Shown: positions 51,140 through 60,505 of the stretch, in pieces
Layout of the letters: every line of letters starts with the position of its first letter
How positions within the stretch are numbered: the first letter of the stretch is position 1
Origin: ZC4RG29 sp964521255
Lineage (GTDB): Bacteria > Bacteroidota > Bacteroidia > Cytophagales > Cyclobacteriaceae
Reading direction: 5' to 3'
NCBI GenBank assembly: GCA_964521255.1
Contig: CAZFRM010000018.1
Location: 1-64,000 of the forward strand
Length of the DNA: 64,000 nt
The notes under the pieces: model-generated
Database searches by the model: none
What the model was told of the DNA's origin: nothing
Seen by the model: the letters and a program-made list of their open reading frames with translations, nothing else
Program-made: the position numbers and the translations under genes

Positions 51140-51505
51140 GATTCAATTTTTTGTTCACCAATGTCACATAAAACCGACCATGAAAATGTCCGTTAAAATT
51201 GACTTTGTCAAACTTAAGCCTTCAAAAGGGGAGCTATGTGATTGAGAAGCAGAATTTAATAGCGTTATCCACTTGCGCCAGCGTGGTGTTAAGTATAAAT
51301 TATTGGTAAGGGTTCACAGCCTGCCGGCATAGGCAGGATAACGGATCGCTGGGCGTCAACAATATTTTCCATTCCGGACCTTGCGGATGGCCTATTCAGG
51401 TGTGAATATGACCTGCGCGATTTATTGCCAGAGAAACCGTTTCCCTCTTATCCTCAAGCAACGACTCATGAACGTTGCACCAATGAGAAATCAATTATAG
51501 AGCGT
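51140..51505. other. Gap without a recognisable gene; one mini-palindrome
   Basis: This 366-bp stretch holds the porin promoter side and, at 51320-51337, CCTGCC-GGCATA-GGCAGG inserted in a GGTTCACAG/ATAACGGATCG string of the GTTCACGGAT repeat family. I see no coding frame or relic. Confidence 0.5.
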
Positions 51506-52015
51506 TTAAGCTTCACCTGCCGTAAGTAAGTCTGGTGTAATCATTTGAATAAATTCACCATTTCCTTCTTCAATATCTTCCCAGTTGCTGATAGAAAATT
51601 TAAGTATTACCAATCCGGCAGTAGGCATTTCACCAATCTCTGCCTTAGAAAGGTACTCTGCCAGGTAGGATATGGCGGGATTGTGACCTATGCAAAGGAC
51701 GGAACTGTAGGCGTCATCAAGTTGCTGGATAAACTCCATGAAAGTCCTTACAGATGCCTGGAACAGCTCTTCATCGGCAATTATTTTCCCTAAATCCAAT
51801 TTAATGGTGTCCGCAATAAGCTGAGCGGTGGTGCTCGCCCGAAAAGCAGCGCTGGTATAAATTATATCCGGAAAAATTTTTTCCCGGTGCAAATAAGCGC
51901 CAATCTGGAAGGTTTCTTTGACGCCCTTTGCCGTTAATTCGCGGTCCCGATCAGCCTGACCTTGTTGTTTTTCAACACTTTGAGCGTGGCGAAGGAGGTA
52001 AAGCATTTTTGGCAT
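51506..52015 (-). CDS. SixA-like histidine phosphatase
   Basis: A 169-residue cytosolic phosphatase of the histidine phosphatase superfamily. LYLLRHAQS carries the catalytic RH pair (Arg9, His10), RDRELTAKG is typical of SixA, and VLCIGHNPAISYL has the second His. E. coli SixA removes phosphate from phosphohistidine in a phosphotransferase protein; the target in Bacteroidota is unknown. Divergent from topA, 111 bp between starts. Confidence 0.92.
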   Translation of the reverse strand: MPKMLYLLRHAQSVEKQQGQADRDRELTAKGVKETFQIGAYLHREKIFPDIIYTSAAFRASTTAQLIADTIKLDLGKIIADEELFQASVRTFMEFIQQLDDAYSSVLCIGHNPAISYLAEYLSKAEIGEMPTAGLVILKFSISNWEDIEEGNGEFIQMITPDLLTAGEA

Positions 52016-52126
52016 AGGTGACTGGTTTCGGTTATCGACTGAATCGTGATTGTACCGCTAATATTATCATTCAAATTTGATTTTTTAAAAAAATGGGGAT
52101 ATTTGGGCCCTTTGAATTTAAAAAAC

Positions 52127-54475
52127 ATGGCAAAAAACCTAGTTATAGTAGAGTCACCGGCGAAAGCGAAGACGATTGAAGGCTATTTGGGAAAGGAATT
52201 CGTAGTGGCATCCAGTATGGGCCATGTGCGTGATTTACCCAAAGGCGGAGATGCGATTGATATTGATAATGGATACGAACCCACCTATGAGGTGAGTCCT
52301 GAAAAAAAGGATGTTATCAATTCTTTAAAAAAACTAGCGGATAAAGCCGAATTGGTTTACCTGGCGAGTGACGATGACCGCGAAGGTGAAGCTATCTCCT
52401 GGCACCTGAAGGAAGTATTGGACCTAAAGGAAAAGAAGACCCGGCGTATTGTTTTCACGGAGATCACAAAGAAGGCAATTCTGAATGCCCTTGAAAGTCC
52501 CAGGAAAATAGATATTGATCTGGTAAATGCGCAGCAGGCACGCCGCGTTCTCGACAGACTTGTTGGCTATGAATTATCACCTATTCTCTGGAAGAAAATT
52601 AAAACCGGTCTTTCGGCGGGCAGGGTTCAATCGGTAGCCGTGCGATTGGTTGTTGAACGGGAGCGGGAGATCAGCGATTTTACGACAAAGTCATCTTTTA
52701 AAGTAAACGCCATATTTGATCTTGGCAATGGCAAGCAATTGGTGGCCGAGTTGGGGGAGCGTTTTGAAAAAGAGGAAGAGGCCCTTACGTTTTTGGAATC
52801 ATGCAAGGGGGCCAGGTTCTCCATTGCCGATTTGCAAACCAAGCCATCCAAACGATCGCCTTCAGCGCCTTTTACGACATCAACCCTGCAACAGGAAGCA
52901 TCCCGCAAACTTGGCTTTTCCGTCATACAAACGATGGTCGTTGCACAGAAGCTTTATGAGGCTGGTAAGATCAGCTATATGCGTACCGACTCCGTTAATC
53001 TTTCAGATGAAGCGCGAAATGGAGCCATGAAACAGATTGAATCGGCCTATGGAAAAGATTTTGTACAGCCGCGTCAATATAAAACGAAAACTACTTCAGC
53101 GCAGGAAGCGCACGAGGCAATACGGCCAACCGATTTTTCAGTGACAAATCCGGGTATGGACAGGAATGCACAACGGTTGTATGAATTGATATGGAAACGC
53201 GCCATAGCATCACAGATGGCGGATGCTGAATTGGAAAAAACTACAGCAACCATTAACATCTCTACCAGTGATAAAAAATTTACAGCTTCAGGCGAGGTTA
53301 TCAAGTTTGAAGGTTTTCTGAAAGTTTATATTGAGTCTGCCGATGAAGATGAAGAGGAGGAAGACAGCAAAGTATTACCCCCGCTAAAGATTGGTCAGCA
53401 GTTGCAACTTGATGAAATGATTGCGAAGCAAATATTTTCACGTCATCCGCCCCGCTATACTGAGGCTAGTCTTGTGAAAAAACTTGAAGAGATGGGTATT
53501 GGTCGTCCCTCCACTTATGCCCCGACCATTACAACTGTTCAAAAGCGAGGATATGTAGTAAAGGAAGGCCGGGAAGGCGTAGAACGGAACTATAAAGTAT
53601 TCAGACTTAGCAAAGATCAAGTTACCAAACATGATGAAACTGAAATAACCGGAGCGGAGAAGAATAAACTCTTCCCGACAAACACGGCGATGATCGTGAA
53701 TGACTTTCTTGTTGAACATTTTCCAGACATCACTGACTACTCCTTTACTTCAGAGATCGAACTTGAGTTTGATGAGATCGCAAATGGTAAGCTGGCCTGG
53801 AAAAAGATGATTGATGACTTCTACAATCCTTTCCACAAAAAAGTAAGCAAAACAGAAAAAGTAGAACGTTCATCCGTCGGTAAGAGCAAGGAATTGGGTG
53901 TTGATCCAAAAACCGGGAAGAACGTATATGCGAAGCTGGGTAAATTCGGCGCTTATGTTCAGATCGGAGAAAATCCTGACGACAACGGAGGAGAGAAACC
54001 AAAATTTGCAAGCTTTCGCCAGGGACAGTTCATTGAAAATATTTCACTCGAGGATGCACTTGAATTATTTAAACTGCCCCGTGAAGTAGGCGAGTTTGAA
54101 GAAAAACCTGTTGTAGTCAACATCGGCCGGTTCGGACCCTATGTATTGCACGATAAGAAATTTGTTTCCATTCCTAAAACAGATGATCCCTATGAGATCA
54201 CTTTAGATCGTGCAATAGAATTGATTACAGCCAAACGTGAATCTGACGCCAACAAAACTATTAAGGAGTTTGATACACATCCTGATATTAAAGTTCTGAA
54301 CGGACGATTTGGTCCTTATATAAAAGCGGGAAAGAAAAATGTTAAGATTCCAAAAGGTAAAGTTCCCGCGGACCTGACCATAGAAGAATGTATCACCCTT
54401 GCTGAAGCGGCTCCTGAGAAGAAGGCAAGAGGAGGAGTGAAGAGCGCAGTACGGAAGAAGAAAACGAAGGAATAG
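52127..54475 (+). CDS. topA: DNA topoisomerase I
   Basis: The start is ATG 52127 (MAKNLVIVESPAKAKTIEGYLG), the conserved N-terminus of the family; the longer frame would add 27 residues from the promoter. It has 782 residues. The Toprim domain spans about 4-115 (Glu9, and SDDDREGEAI with Asp82/Asp84/Glu86). The type IA core has GLSAGRVQSVAVRL and KISYMRTDSVNLS with active-site Tyr284. C-terminal repeats of the Topo_C type (FGAYVQIGENP, FGPYVLHDKKF, FGPYIKAGKKN) replace the zinc fingers of E. coli TopA, as normal in Bacteroidota. It relaxes negative supercoils behind RNA polymerase. Essential housekeeping gene. Confidence 0.97.
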   Translation: MAKNLVIVESPAKAKTIEGYLGKEFVVASSMGHVRDLPKGGDAIDIDNGYEPTYEVSPEKKDVINSLKKLADKAELVYLASDDDREGEAISWHLKEVLDLKEKKTRRIVFTEITKKAILNALESPRKIDIDLVNAQQARRVLDRLVGYELSPILWKKIKTGLSAGRVQSVAVRLVVEREREISDFTTKSSFKVNAIFDLGNGKQLVAELGERFEKEEEALTFLESCKGARFSIADLQTKPSKRSPSAPFTTSTLQQEASRKLGFSVIQTMVVAQKLYEAGKISYMRTDSVNLSDEARNGAMKQIESAYGKDFVQPRQYKTKTTSAQEAHEAIRPTDFSVTNPGMDRNAQRLYELIWKRAIASQMADAELEKTTATINISTSDKKFTASGEVIKFEGFLKVYIESADEDEEEEDSKVLPPLKIGQQLQLDEMIAKQIFSRHPPRYTEASLVKKLEEMGIGRPSTYAPTITTVQKRGYVVKEGREGVERNYKVFRLSKDQVTKHDETEITGAEKNKLFPTNTAMIVNDFLVEHFPDITDYSFTSEIELEFDEIANGKLAWKKMIDDFYNPFHKKVSKTEKVERSSVGKSKELGVDPKTGKNVYAKLGKFGAYVQIGENPDDNGGEKPKFASFRQGQFIENISLEDALELFKLPREVGEFEEKPVVVNIGRFGPYVLHDKKFVSIPKTDDPYEITLDRAIELITAKRESDANKTIKEFDTHPDIKVLNGRFGPYIKAGKKNVKIPKGKVPADLTIEECITLAEAAPEKKARGGVKSAVRKKKTKE

Positions 54476-54590
54476 GTTATATCGGTTAATAGTTATTCGT
54501 TATCAGTTAATAGTTGTTCAAAAGTTGTATGTTGTCCTGGACGATAACTGATAACCGATAACTGATCACTGATAACCGGTAACTAACAAT
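54476..54590. repeat. GATAACTGATAACCG repeat run after topA
   Basis: ATCGGTTAATAGTTATTCGTTATCAGTTAATAG-like and ATAACTGATAACCGATAACTG-like strings face each other, so the gap can form a long imperfect hairpin. It may terminate topA. Listed as a further dispersed type. Confidence 0.5.
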
Positions 54591-56708
54591 ATGAAAGAGT
54601 TCTGGCAAAAAATGTTGCAAGAGTTTCAAACGCCGTTCCAGGACTCGGTGCTCGTGTTTTCCGTAATTCTCTTCATTATCCTGCTTGCTCCGGTACTACT
54701 CAAAAGATTAAGAATACCGGGCATTATTGGGTTGATCATATCAGGCGTTGTTATTGGTCCCCACGGATTATTTCTTATTGAACGAAATTCTGCTATAAAT
54801 CTCTTTTCCACTATTGGCCTGCTGTACATCATGTTCATTGCCGGGCTGGAATTGGACCTGGGAGAGTTCCGCAAAAACAAGTACAAAAGTCTCGTCTTTG
54901 GTTTCTTAACTTTTCTGTTGCCAATATCGCTTGGCCTGCCGGTATGCTTTTATCTTTTGAAATATCCTCTCGATACGAGCATTCTTACGGCAAGCATGTT
55001 TGCTACGCATACACTTATTGCTTACCCCATTGTCAGTCGGTTGGGTATTTCTAAAAATGAAGCGGTAGCCATTACTGTTGGTGGCACCATTTTGACTGAC
55101 ACTGCTGTCTTGATTATTCTTGCGGTAATATCAGGCGCTGTTGAAGGCGGATTGACAAATGCCCTATGGGTAAGGCTGGGAGTTTCTATTATTATATTTC
55201 TCGCTATTGTGATTTTTGTTATCCCCCGGGTAGCCGCCTGGTTTTTCAAACGCCTTGAGGATGAAAAGAATTCGCACTTCATTTTTGTCCTGTCCATGGT
55301 ATTTTTCTGTGCCTTCATTGCCGACTTATCAGGACTGGAACCCATTATCGGGGCTTTTGCCGCAGGATTGACACTCAACCGACTCATTCCACATTCATCA
55401 TCATTAATGAATAGAATTGAATTTGTCGGGAACTCGTTGTTCATACCGTTTTTCCTTATCAGTGTGGGGATGTTGATTGATGTTCGTGTTCTAACCAATG
55501 GACCACAGGCTTTAATTGTAGCCGGTGTGCTGACTATTGTAGCGCTCGCCGGGAAATGGATTGCTTCTTACCTGACTGCATTACTATTTAAGTACAGCAA
55601 GGCGCAGGGTCGATTGATTTTTGGACTAAGCAGCGCTCACGCGGCAGCCACATTAGCGGTGATTTTGGTGGGGTATAATATCGGGATCATTGATGATAAT
55701 ATTCTTAACGGTACCATTGTGCTTATTCTTGTCACTTGCCTGGTGGCTTCATTTGTGGCTGAAGATGCAGGAAAAAAAGTAGTGTTAGAGGAAGCGAATG
55801 ATGAACCTGAACAAGATCAGGCCAACGTTCAACGAATACTCGTTCCTATTTCAAATCCGGTTACCATGGAGCGGCTTATTGATTTTGCCATTATGATGAA
55901 GGAGCCGAAAAATTACTTTCCCATTGTTGGTTTGACGGTTGTGGAGGATAATGATCAGGCGCAGTCGAAGTTACTCAATGCCCGTAAAATGCTGGAGAAG
56001 GCGATTACCCATGCGGCTTCTGCTGATCAGAAAATAGAAATCACGGCTACGATTGACCAGAACATAACCAGTGGAATAACGCGTGTAACGAAGGAAATGT
56101 TTATTACTGATATCATTATGGGTTGGCCATCCAGAACTAACCTTGCTGATATTATTTTCGGTAAAACTTTTGCCAGTGTTGTTAATCAGACTACCCAACA
56201 TGTTTTTATTGCCAGGTTTACACTCCCGCTCAATATTCACAAAGGCATTCACATTCTTTGCCCACCACTGGCCGAGAAGGAAGAAGGATTTTATCAATGG
56301 CTAAACAGGATATTTCGTTTATCAACGCAGTTAAGCATCAGCACGACATTTTATAGTACGAAGGAGACTTATACTGAAGTTGAGAACTTTGTCAAAAAAC
56401 AAAAAATCTCCGCGTCACTTGCCTTTAAAGAAAACACTGACCCGGGGAATTTTACACTACTTCACAAGAGCATTCATCCCAATGATATTGTTGTTCTTGC
56501 TGCATCACGGAAGGGCAGTATTTCATATGAGCCCCGGTTCGATATTCTCCCACGAAGAATGATCAGGCAATTGGGTGAAAACAGCCTGGTTTTCATTTAC
56601 CCTCATGTACCCGCTGTAGACATACCCTCCGGCTATGCTCAGGAAGCGGATGGCGGATTGCTGGAGCGGGGCCTGGAATTTTTAAGAGGCTTGAGAGAGA
56701 GTAAATAA
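54591..56708 (+). CDS. Cation:proton antiporter (CPA2 family) with C-terminal USP-like region
   Basis: A 705-residue protein. Residues about 20-400 form the Na+/H+ exchanger domain of the CPA2/KefB type, with about 12 helices: RLRIPGIIGLIISGVVIGPHGL near the start, FATHTLIAYPIV, TDTAVLIILAVISGAVEGG (helix with ion-binding Asp) and LEPIIGAFAAGLTLNRLIP. Residues about 415-690 are cytosolic and resemble tandem universal-stress-protein domains (RILVPISNPVTMERLIDFA, then IVVLAASRKGSISYEPRF). These could sense nucleotides. No TrkA-N domain is present. Single gene, 115 bp behind topA. Confidence 0.92.
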   Translation: MKEFWQKMLQEFQTPFQDSVLVFSVILFIILLAPVLLKRLRIPGIIGLIISGVVIGPHGLFLIERNSAINLFSTIGLLYIMFIAGLELDLGEFRKNKYKSLVFGFLTFLLPISLGLPVCFYLLKYPLDTSILTASMFATHTLIAYPIVSRLGISKNEAVAITVGGTILTDTAVLIILAVISGAVEGGLTNALWVRLGVSIIIFLAIVIFVIPRVAAWFFKRLEDEKNSHFIFVLSMVFFCAFIADLSGLEPIIGAFAAGLTLNRLIPHSSSLMNRIEFVGNSLFIPFFLISVGMLIDVRVLTNGPQALIVAGVLTIVALAGKWIASYLTALLFKYSKAQGRLIFGLSSAHAAATLAVILVGYNIGIIDDNILNGTIVLILVTCLVASFVAEDAGKKVVLEEANDEPEQDQANVQRILVPISNPVTMERLIDFAIMMKEPKNYFPIVGLTVVEDNDQAQSKLLNARKMLEKAITHAASADQKIEITATIDQNITSGITRVTKEMFITDIIMGWPSRTNLADIIFGKTFASVVNQTTQHVFIARFTLPLNIHKGIHILCPPLAEKEEGFYQWLNRIFRLSTQLSISTTFYSTKETYTEVENFVKKQKISASLAFKENTDPGNFTLLHKSIHPNDIVVLAASRKGSISYEPRFDILPRRMIRQLGENSLVFIYPHVPAVDIPSGYAQEADGGLLERGLEFLRGLRESK

Positions 56709-56853
56709 GATGTGAGGGCAGAGGTAGGAGGGACGATGAAGGTTCACGAATAACTGCAAACCGGTTACCGATTACAATGAACTTGTATCATATTATATTT
56801 CTCACTAGTGTCGTGTCATATTGAGTTGACGGTTCATCCATCGCTTGCGCTTG

Positions 56854-56921
56854 CCCCTAGCCCCGCCAGCTGGCGGGGAAACAGCGCGCAGGAATGCCCC
56901 GCTGGCTAGCGGGGTTAGGGG
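56854..56921. repeat. Paired GC-rich palindromes forming one larger palindrome
   Basis: CCCCGCCAGCTGGCGGGG (56861-56878) is a perfect 18-bp palindrome, and CCCCGCT-GGCT-AGCGGGG (56897-56914) a second hairpin. The flanks CCCCTA and TTAGGGG pair over the whole 68 bp. A related half occurs at 48001-48025 (CCCCCCGCCAGCGGGGG). The GC content contrasts sharply with the surrounding AT-rich gap. Confidence 0.7.
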
Positions 56922-56983
56922 CTGCGTAGGAGACATGAAACTTTATTGTTGATATGACCCAGCATAGGATAGATGCTTAGTCT

Positions 56984-58087
56984 ATGACCATTCCAAATAC
57001 CTCATCCCGGCTACTCTCTTTAGATTTTATGCGCGGACTCATTATGGTTCTGCTCATGCTGGAAAGCTCCCGCTTATATGACAACCTTTATGAACAAAGT
57101 GAGGGAACGGCATTCGGATACTTCATGCAGCAATTCTTTCACCATCCGTGGAATGGTCTTCGGTTTTGGGATCTTATACAACCCGGATTCATGTTTATTG
57201 CCGGTACAGCCATGGCGTATTCTTTGCAACGCCAAAAAGAGACAGGGAAAAGTTGGAATTACTCTTTCAGGAAAGCATTAAAACGCTCCGGCTGGCTGTT
57301 CTTTTGGGGTGTTCTTGACTATGCTGTTCGTCCCGGCGGACTTTCATTTGAGTTGTGGAATGTATTGACGCAACTTTCATTCACCATGCTGGTAGCCTTT
57401 CTTATTTATCAGTGGTCTTATACAAATCAGATTCTGGTGAGTATTGGATTATTGATCCTTACTGAAATCCTCTATCGTTTCACTAATGTACCAGGCTTTG
57501 ATCAGCCTTTTGTTGATCAACATAATTTTGGCAATTATGTTGACCTCCTTTTGATGAATAAAATAAATGATGGTGGCTGGGTTGCTATCAATTGTATTCC
57601 TACTGCGGCACATACCATCTGGGGTGCATTGGCGGGAAAACTTTTGCTATCGGCAAAGCTGGAAAATGTGAAAGTAAAATGGTTGGTGATAGCAGGTGTT
57701 GCAGGATTGATAATTGGGTACGGAATGAACGCAACGATCACTCCAATTATCAAACGTATTGCTACAAGTTCCTTTGTCCTTGCATCGGGTGGTTGGTGCT
57801 TACTTGCCCTCGGATTATTTTATTGGTGGATCGATATACGAAACCATAAAAAGTATTTGCTGTTTTTTACTATCGTAGGAATGAATTCCATTTTTATTTA
57901 CTTGTTTTTTGAGATTGTAGGATCGCGGTGGTTCAATGGATATGTTGGTGAAATTACCAACGGATTGATGAGCATAGTAAATGTACCTTCCGGGTTGATG
58001 CATATTATTACATCACTTGTGATATTTGCATTGGAGTGGACTATGTGTTGGTTCCTGTATAAGAAGAAGATTTTCTTTAAACTATGA
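56984..58087 (+). CDS. DUF5009/heparan-alpha-glucosaminide N-acetyltransferase-like membrane protein
   Basis: A 367-residue polytopic membrane protein of the acyltransferase group of HGSNAT and NagX. It has the opening RLLSLDFMRGLIMVLLMLESSRLYD, then FHHPWNGLRFWDLIQPGFMFIAGTAMAYSL with the invariant D..QP.F.F..G, and about 9-10 helices with HTIWGALAGKLLL near the middle. Relatives transfer acyl groups from the cytosol to sugars across the membrane. Here the acceptor is unknown. The start at ATG 56984 fits. Confidence 0.88.
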   Translation: MTIPNTSSRLLSLDFMRGLIMVLLMLESSRLYDNLYEQSEGTAFGYFMQQFFHHPWNGLRFWDLIQPGFMFIAGTAMAYSLQRQKETGKSWNYSFRKALKRSGWLFFWGVLDYAVRPGGLSFELWNVLTQLSFTMLVAFLIYQWSYTNQILVSIGLLILTEILYRFTNVPGFDQPFVDQHNFGNYVDLLLMNKINDGGWVAINCIPTAAHTIWGALAGKLLLSAKLENVKVKWLVIAGVAGLIIGYGMNATITPIIKRIATSSFVLASGGWCLLALGLFYWWIDIRNHKKYLLFFTIVGMNSIFIYLFFEIVGSRWFNGYVGEITNGLMSIVNVPSGLMHIITSLVIFALEWTMCWFLYKKKIFFKL

Positions 58088-58417
58088 GAGCCTGGTTCAC
58101 AGATCACAGCAATATTTTTTGGGTTGTCTGTCTATGACCTTTCCGTTGTTTTAATCTGTATTAAACTAATTTTACTTTGAGCGATAGACTTTAATTTGTT
58201 TGGCCACTAGGGCACTAAGACACAAAGAAATATGAAATGAATTTTTTCTTTATTGAATAACATTGCTTTGTGTCTTCGTGACTTGTGGCATTGCTTATTG
58301 CAATCAATAAAAGTAGAATTAACTTAACAGTAGTTTATCTATAACTTGATAATCAATTCAACCTATTCAATATCTGCCTTAGGCAGACAGGTTCAATTCT
58401 TTAACTATTGAAATACC
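58088..58417. repeat. Repeat-filled gap: GTGCCTTCGTGGC hairpin (58202-58289) and CTGCCT-T-AGGCAG palindrome
   Basis: TGGCCACTAGGGCACTAAGA with partner TTGTGTCTTCGTGACTTGTGGC forms another copy of the 21218/48992 family. At 58374-58386 a perfect CTGCCT-T-AGGCAG palindrome interrupts a TTCAAT-rich string (as also found at 9230). No gene seen. Confidence 0.6.
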
Positions 58418-58828
58418 ATGGCAGCAACAAAGACCGATATTTTAAAAATTGCAAAAAACTTTATCAAGGCAGTTGAGAAAGGGAAGACGGGTGAAGCGCT
58501 TGATAAATTCTATCACAAAGATGTTGAGCACACAACATACCCAAACGTGTTGACAAGGAATATAACAAAGCGAAATCTCAAGGAATTAAAGGAGGCTTCA
58601 GAGCGAGGCAAGGGTATTTTCACAAAGCAGACCTACAGCATTATTAAAACCTATGTATACGGAAACAAGGTTGTGATAGAAGCACTCTGGACAGGTACCT
58701 TGAGGATCGGCATCGGAAAACTTCCTATTGGCGGAAAAATGAAAGCGCACTTTGCCCAGTTCTTTGAATTTAAAAGAGGCAAGATTTTCAGGCAGAGAAA
58801 TTATGATTGTTTCGAGCCATTCGATTAA
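58418..58828 (+). CDS. NTF2-like/SnoaL-type small protein
   Basis: A 136-residue single-domain cytosolic protein with the cone-shaped NTF2 fold. It has DILKIAKNFIKAVEKGKTGEALDKFYHKDVEHTTYP, then VYGNKVVIEALWTGTL and the C-terminal KMKAHFAQFFEFKRGKIFRQRNYDCFEPF. Stand-alone members bind small ligands or act as isomerases; the reaction is unknown. Single gene. Confidence 0.9.
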   Translation: MAATKTDILKIAKNFIKAVEKGKTGEALDKFYHKDVEHTTYPNVLTRNITKRNLKELKEASERGKGIFTKQTYSIIKTYVYGNKVVIEALWTGTLRIGIGKLPIGGKMKAHFAQFFEFKRGKIFRQRNYDCFEPFD

Positions 58829-59001
58829 CGTGAGTGCTTTGACTTGTTCATTATCGTATACATTCGTCCGGTATATTTAGATATTTGGGATAATTCAAGT
58901 CAACAGTTGCGGGATCCCATCTGGCTCCCACAGACTGTCATCAATCAACCCTTTAACACCACTTTGTTCTATTTTTTGCACGCTGGATTCTTAAACCGTT
59001 G

Positions 59002-59297
59002 TTAAAAAGTTTTTACCAATAAAGCAGCGGCAGCACTTGCCAGAACAAACTTTAATTGAGCGTCCAGGTCATTACGAATCCACACATACATTCTATTGCC
59101 CGGCACTACTTGCATAGCAGCAAGGGATTCATCTCCTCGCCAAAACTCATATCCTAAAACCGGATTAAATTTTGAGTTTTTTCTGTCTTAACTTTCGGTG
59201 ATGCACTGTCCATTTCAAAATATCCATTTTGCTGTTCGACTGATGAATTAACGGTGACGCTGCTTCCGATTTGCCGGATGACTTTTCCCGCTCCGCT
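59002..59297 (-). pseudogene. Frameshifted relic of an unidentified envelope or surface-associated protein
   Basis: On the minus strand GKVIRQIGSSVTVNSSVEQQ and YFEMDSASPKVK are read in one frame. FNPVLGYEFWRGDESLAAMQ, then VPGNRMYVWIRNDLDAQL to a stop (59002-59004) are read in another. The two frames join near an A-run around 59176, as expected for a one-base deletion. Both parts look like real protein, but I do not recognise the family. The gap 58829-59326 holds nothing else. Confidence 0.5.
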
Positions 59298-59326
59298 TTA
59301 CCTGAAATTATTTTATAAGGAAAACT

Positions 59327-60355
59327 CTATTTAGACTCAAAAAAGATTCCGAAGGCACTCCATTTTGGGTTACTGTCAATTATCGCTTTTGCAACACCTG
59401 CCAACGGTATAAATAAAACCATTCCTGAAAAACCCCAGATGAGTCCACCAATGAATACAGCAGTAAAAATAACTGCGGCATTTACTTCCATAGTATCTCC
59501 TAACAATTTTGGTCGAAGGAAATTTTCTTGCACCAAATTAGAGGCGTACAGCGCAATGCCTACATAAAGCACATACTCAGGGCCCTTTGTACCCCAGGCA
59601 AACACCAGTATAATGACAAAAGCCACAAGGTTACCGATGTAGGGTATGAGATTGAGTATAGCAAAGAGGAAAGCAAAGAAAAATGAGTAACTAATGCCGA
59701 AAAGCAAAAGTATTATATACGTTAAAACAATTGCCGCACCGGTAAGAAGAAGTGTTCCTTTTAAGTATTGATGAATAGATTGGTAAGATTTTTTAATCAT
59801 TGTGCGTACACGTTCTTGCTGCTCACCCTCGTAACGACTTGTAATAAACCTTCTCAATAATGATCGGTAGTTAAGAATGAAAAATAAATACATAGGAATC
59901 AATGTGAGGGTAACAACATTTTGGCTCATGTCTTTCACATTTGAAGCCAGCCACGAGAGTGCATTTTTATAAGTGTCAGGTGAAAATAATTGTGAAGGAT
60001 CAATGAGAGTCAATCCTGAGGACTGCTGGAGGCCTCCGAGTGATTCAATCATTTCATCTTTTGACCATGATTCGAAAATGTTTTCATTGCGCAGCACGTT
60101 CATGGATTGGTAGATCAGAAAGAATAAAACAATAGCGCCGAAAATCATAAAGACCAATGTTGCTATAATAGAAGCTAAAGTACGTGGTACTTTTATCGAT
60201 TCAAGCTTCCTTGCCATTGGAAACATGACAAAGGAAAATATCAGGGACCACACAATAGGTATTAGCATGCGCTTCGCACCAACCATTATTACGATGATCA
60301 AAACGATAAGTAACACGGTAGCTGTGGTTCTGACGATATTATACTTTATCTGCAT
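59327..60355 (-). CDS. AI-2E family transporter (PerM-like membrane protein)
   Basis: A 342-residue protein with about 7-8 helices. N-terminal helices include VLLIVLIIVIMVGAKRMLIPIVWSLIFSFVMFPMARKLE. A large extracytosolic loop lies at about 95-140, followed by NLIPYIGNLVAFVIILVF, which carries the family's P-YIG motif, and PLLGDTMEVNAAVIF and GGLIWGFSGMVLFIPLAG. Members include the AI-2 exporter TqsA, a Na+/H+ antiporter and sporulation proteins, so the substrate cannot be inferred. Single gene. Confidence 0.92.
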   Translation of the reverse strand: MQIKYNIVRTTATVLLIVLIIVIMVGAKRMLIPIVWSLIFSFVMFPMARKLESIKVPRTLASIIATLVFMIFGAIVLFFLIYQSMNVLRNENIFESWSKDEMIESLGGLQQSSGLTLIDPSQLFSPDTYKNALSWLASNVKDMSQNVVTLTLIPMYLFFILNYRSLLRRFITSRYEGEQQERVRTMIKKSYQSIHQYLKGTLLLTGAAIVLTYIILLLFGISYSFFFAFLFAILNLIPYIGNLVAFVIILVFAWGTKGPEYVLYVGIALYASNLVQENFLRPKLLGDTMEVNAAVIFTAVFIGGLIWGFSGMVLFIPLAGVAKAIIDSNPKWSAFGIFFESK

Positions 60356-60505
60356 AAAACTAATTTATGGGAGGAGAGATTTTTCATGAGAAGAATGGTT
60401 AGGCTTTTGCCTGAGAATGATAACAATGTTCACTAACAATTGTTACACAAGCAAATCAGCCGTCATGAAAATTTATCGTAATGATTTGTGCAGCCAGGAG
60501 AAGCC

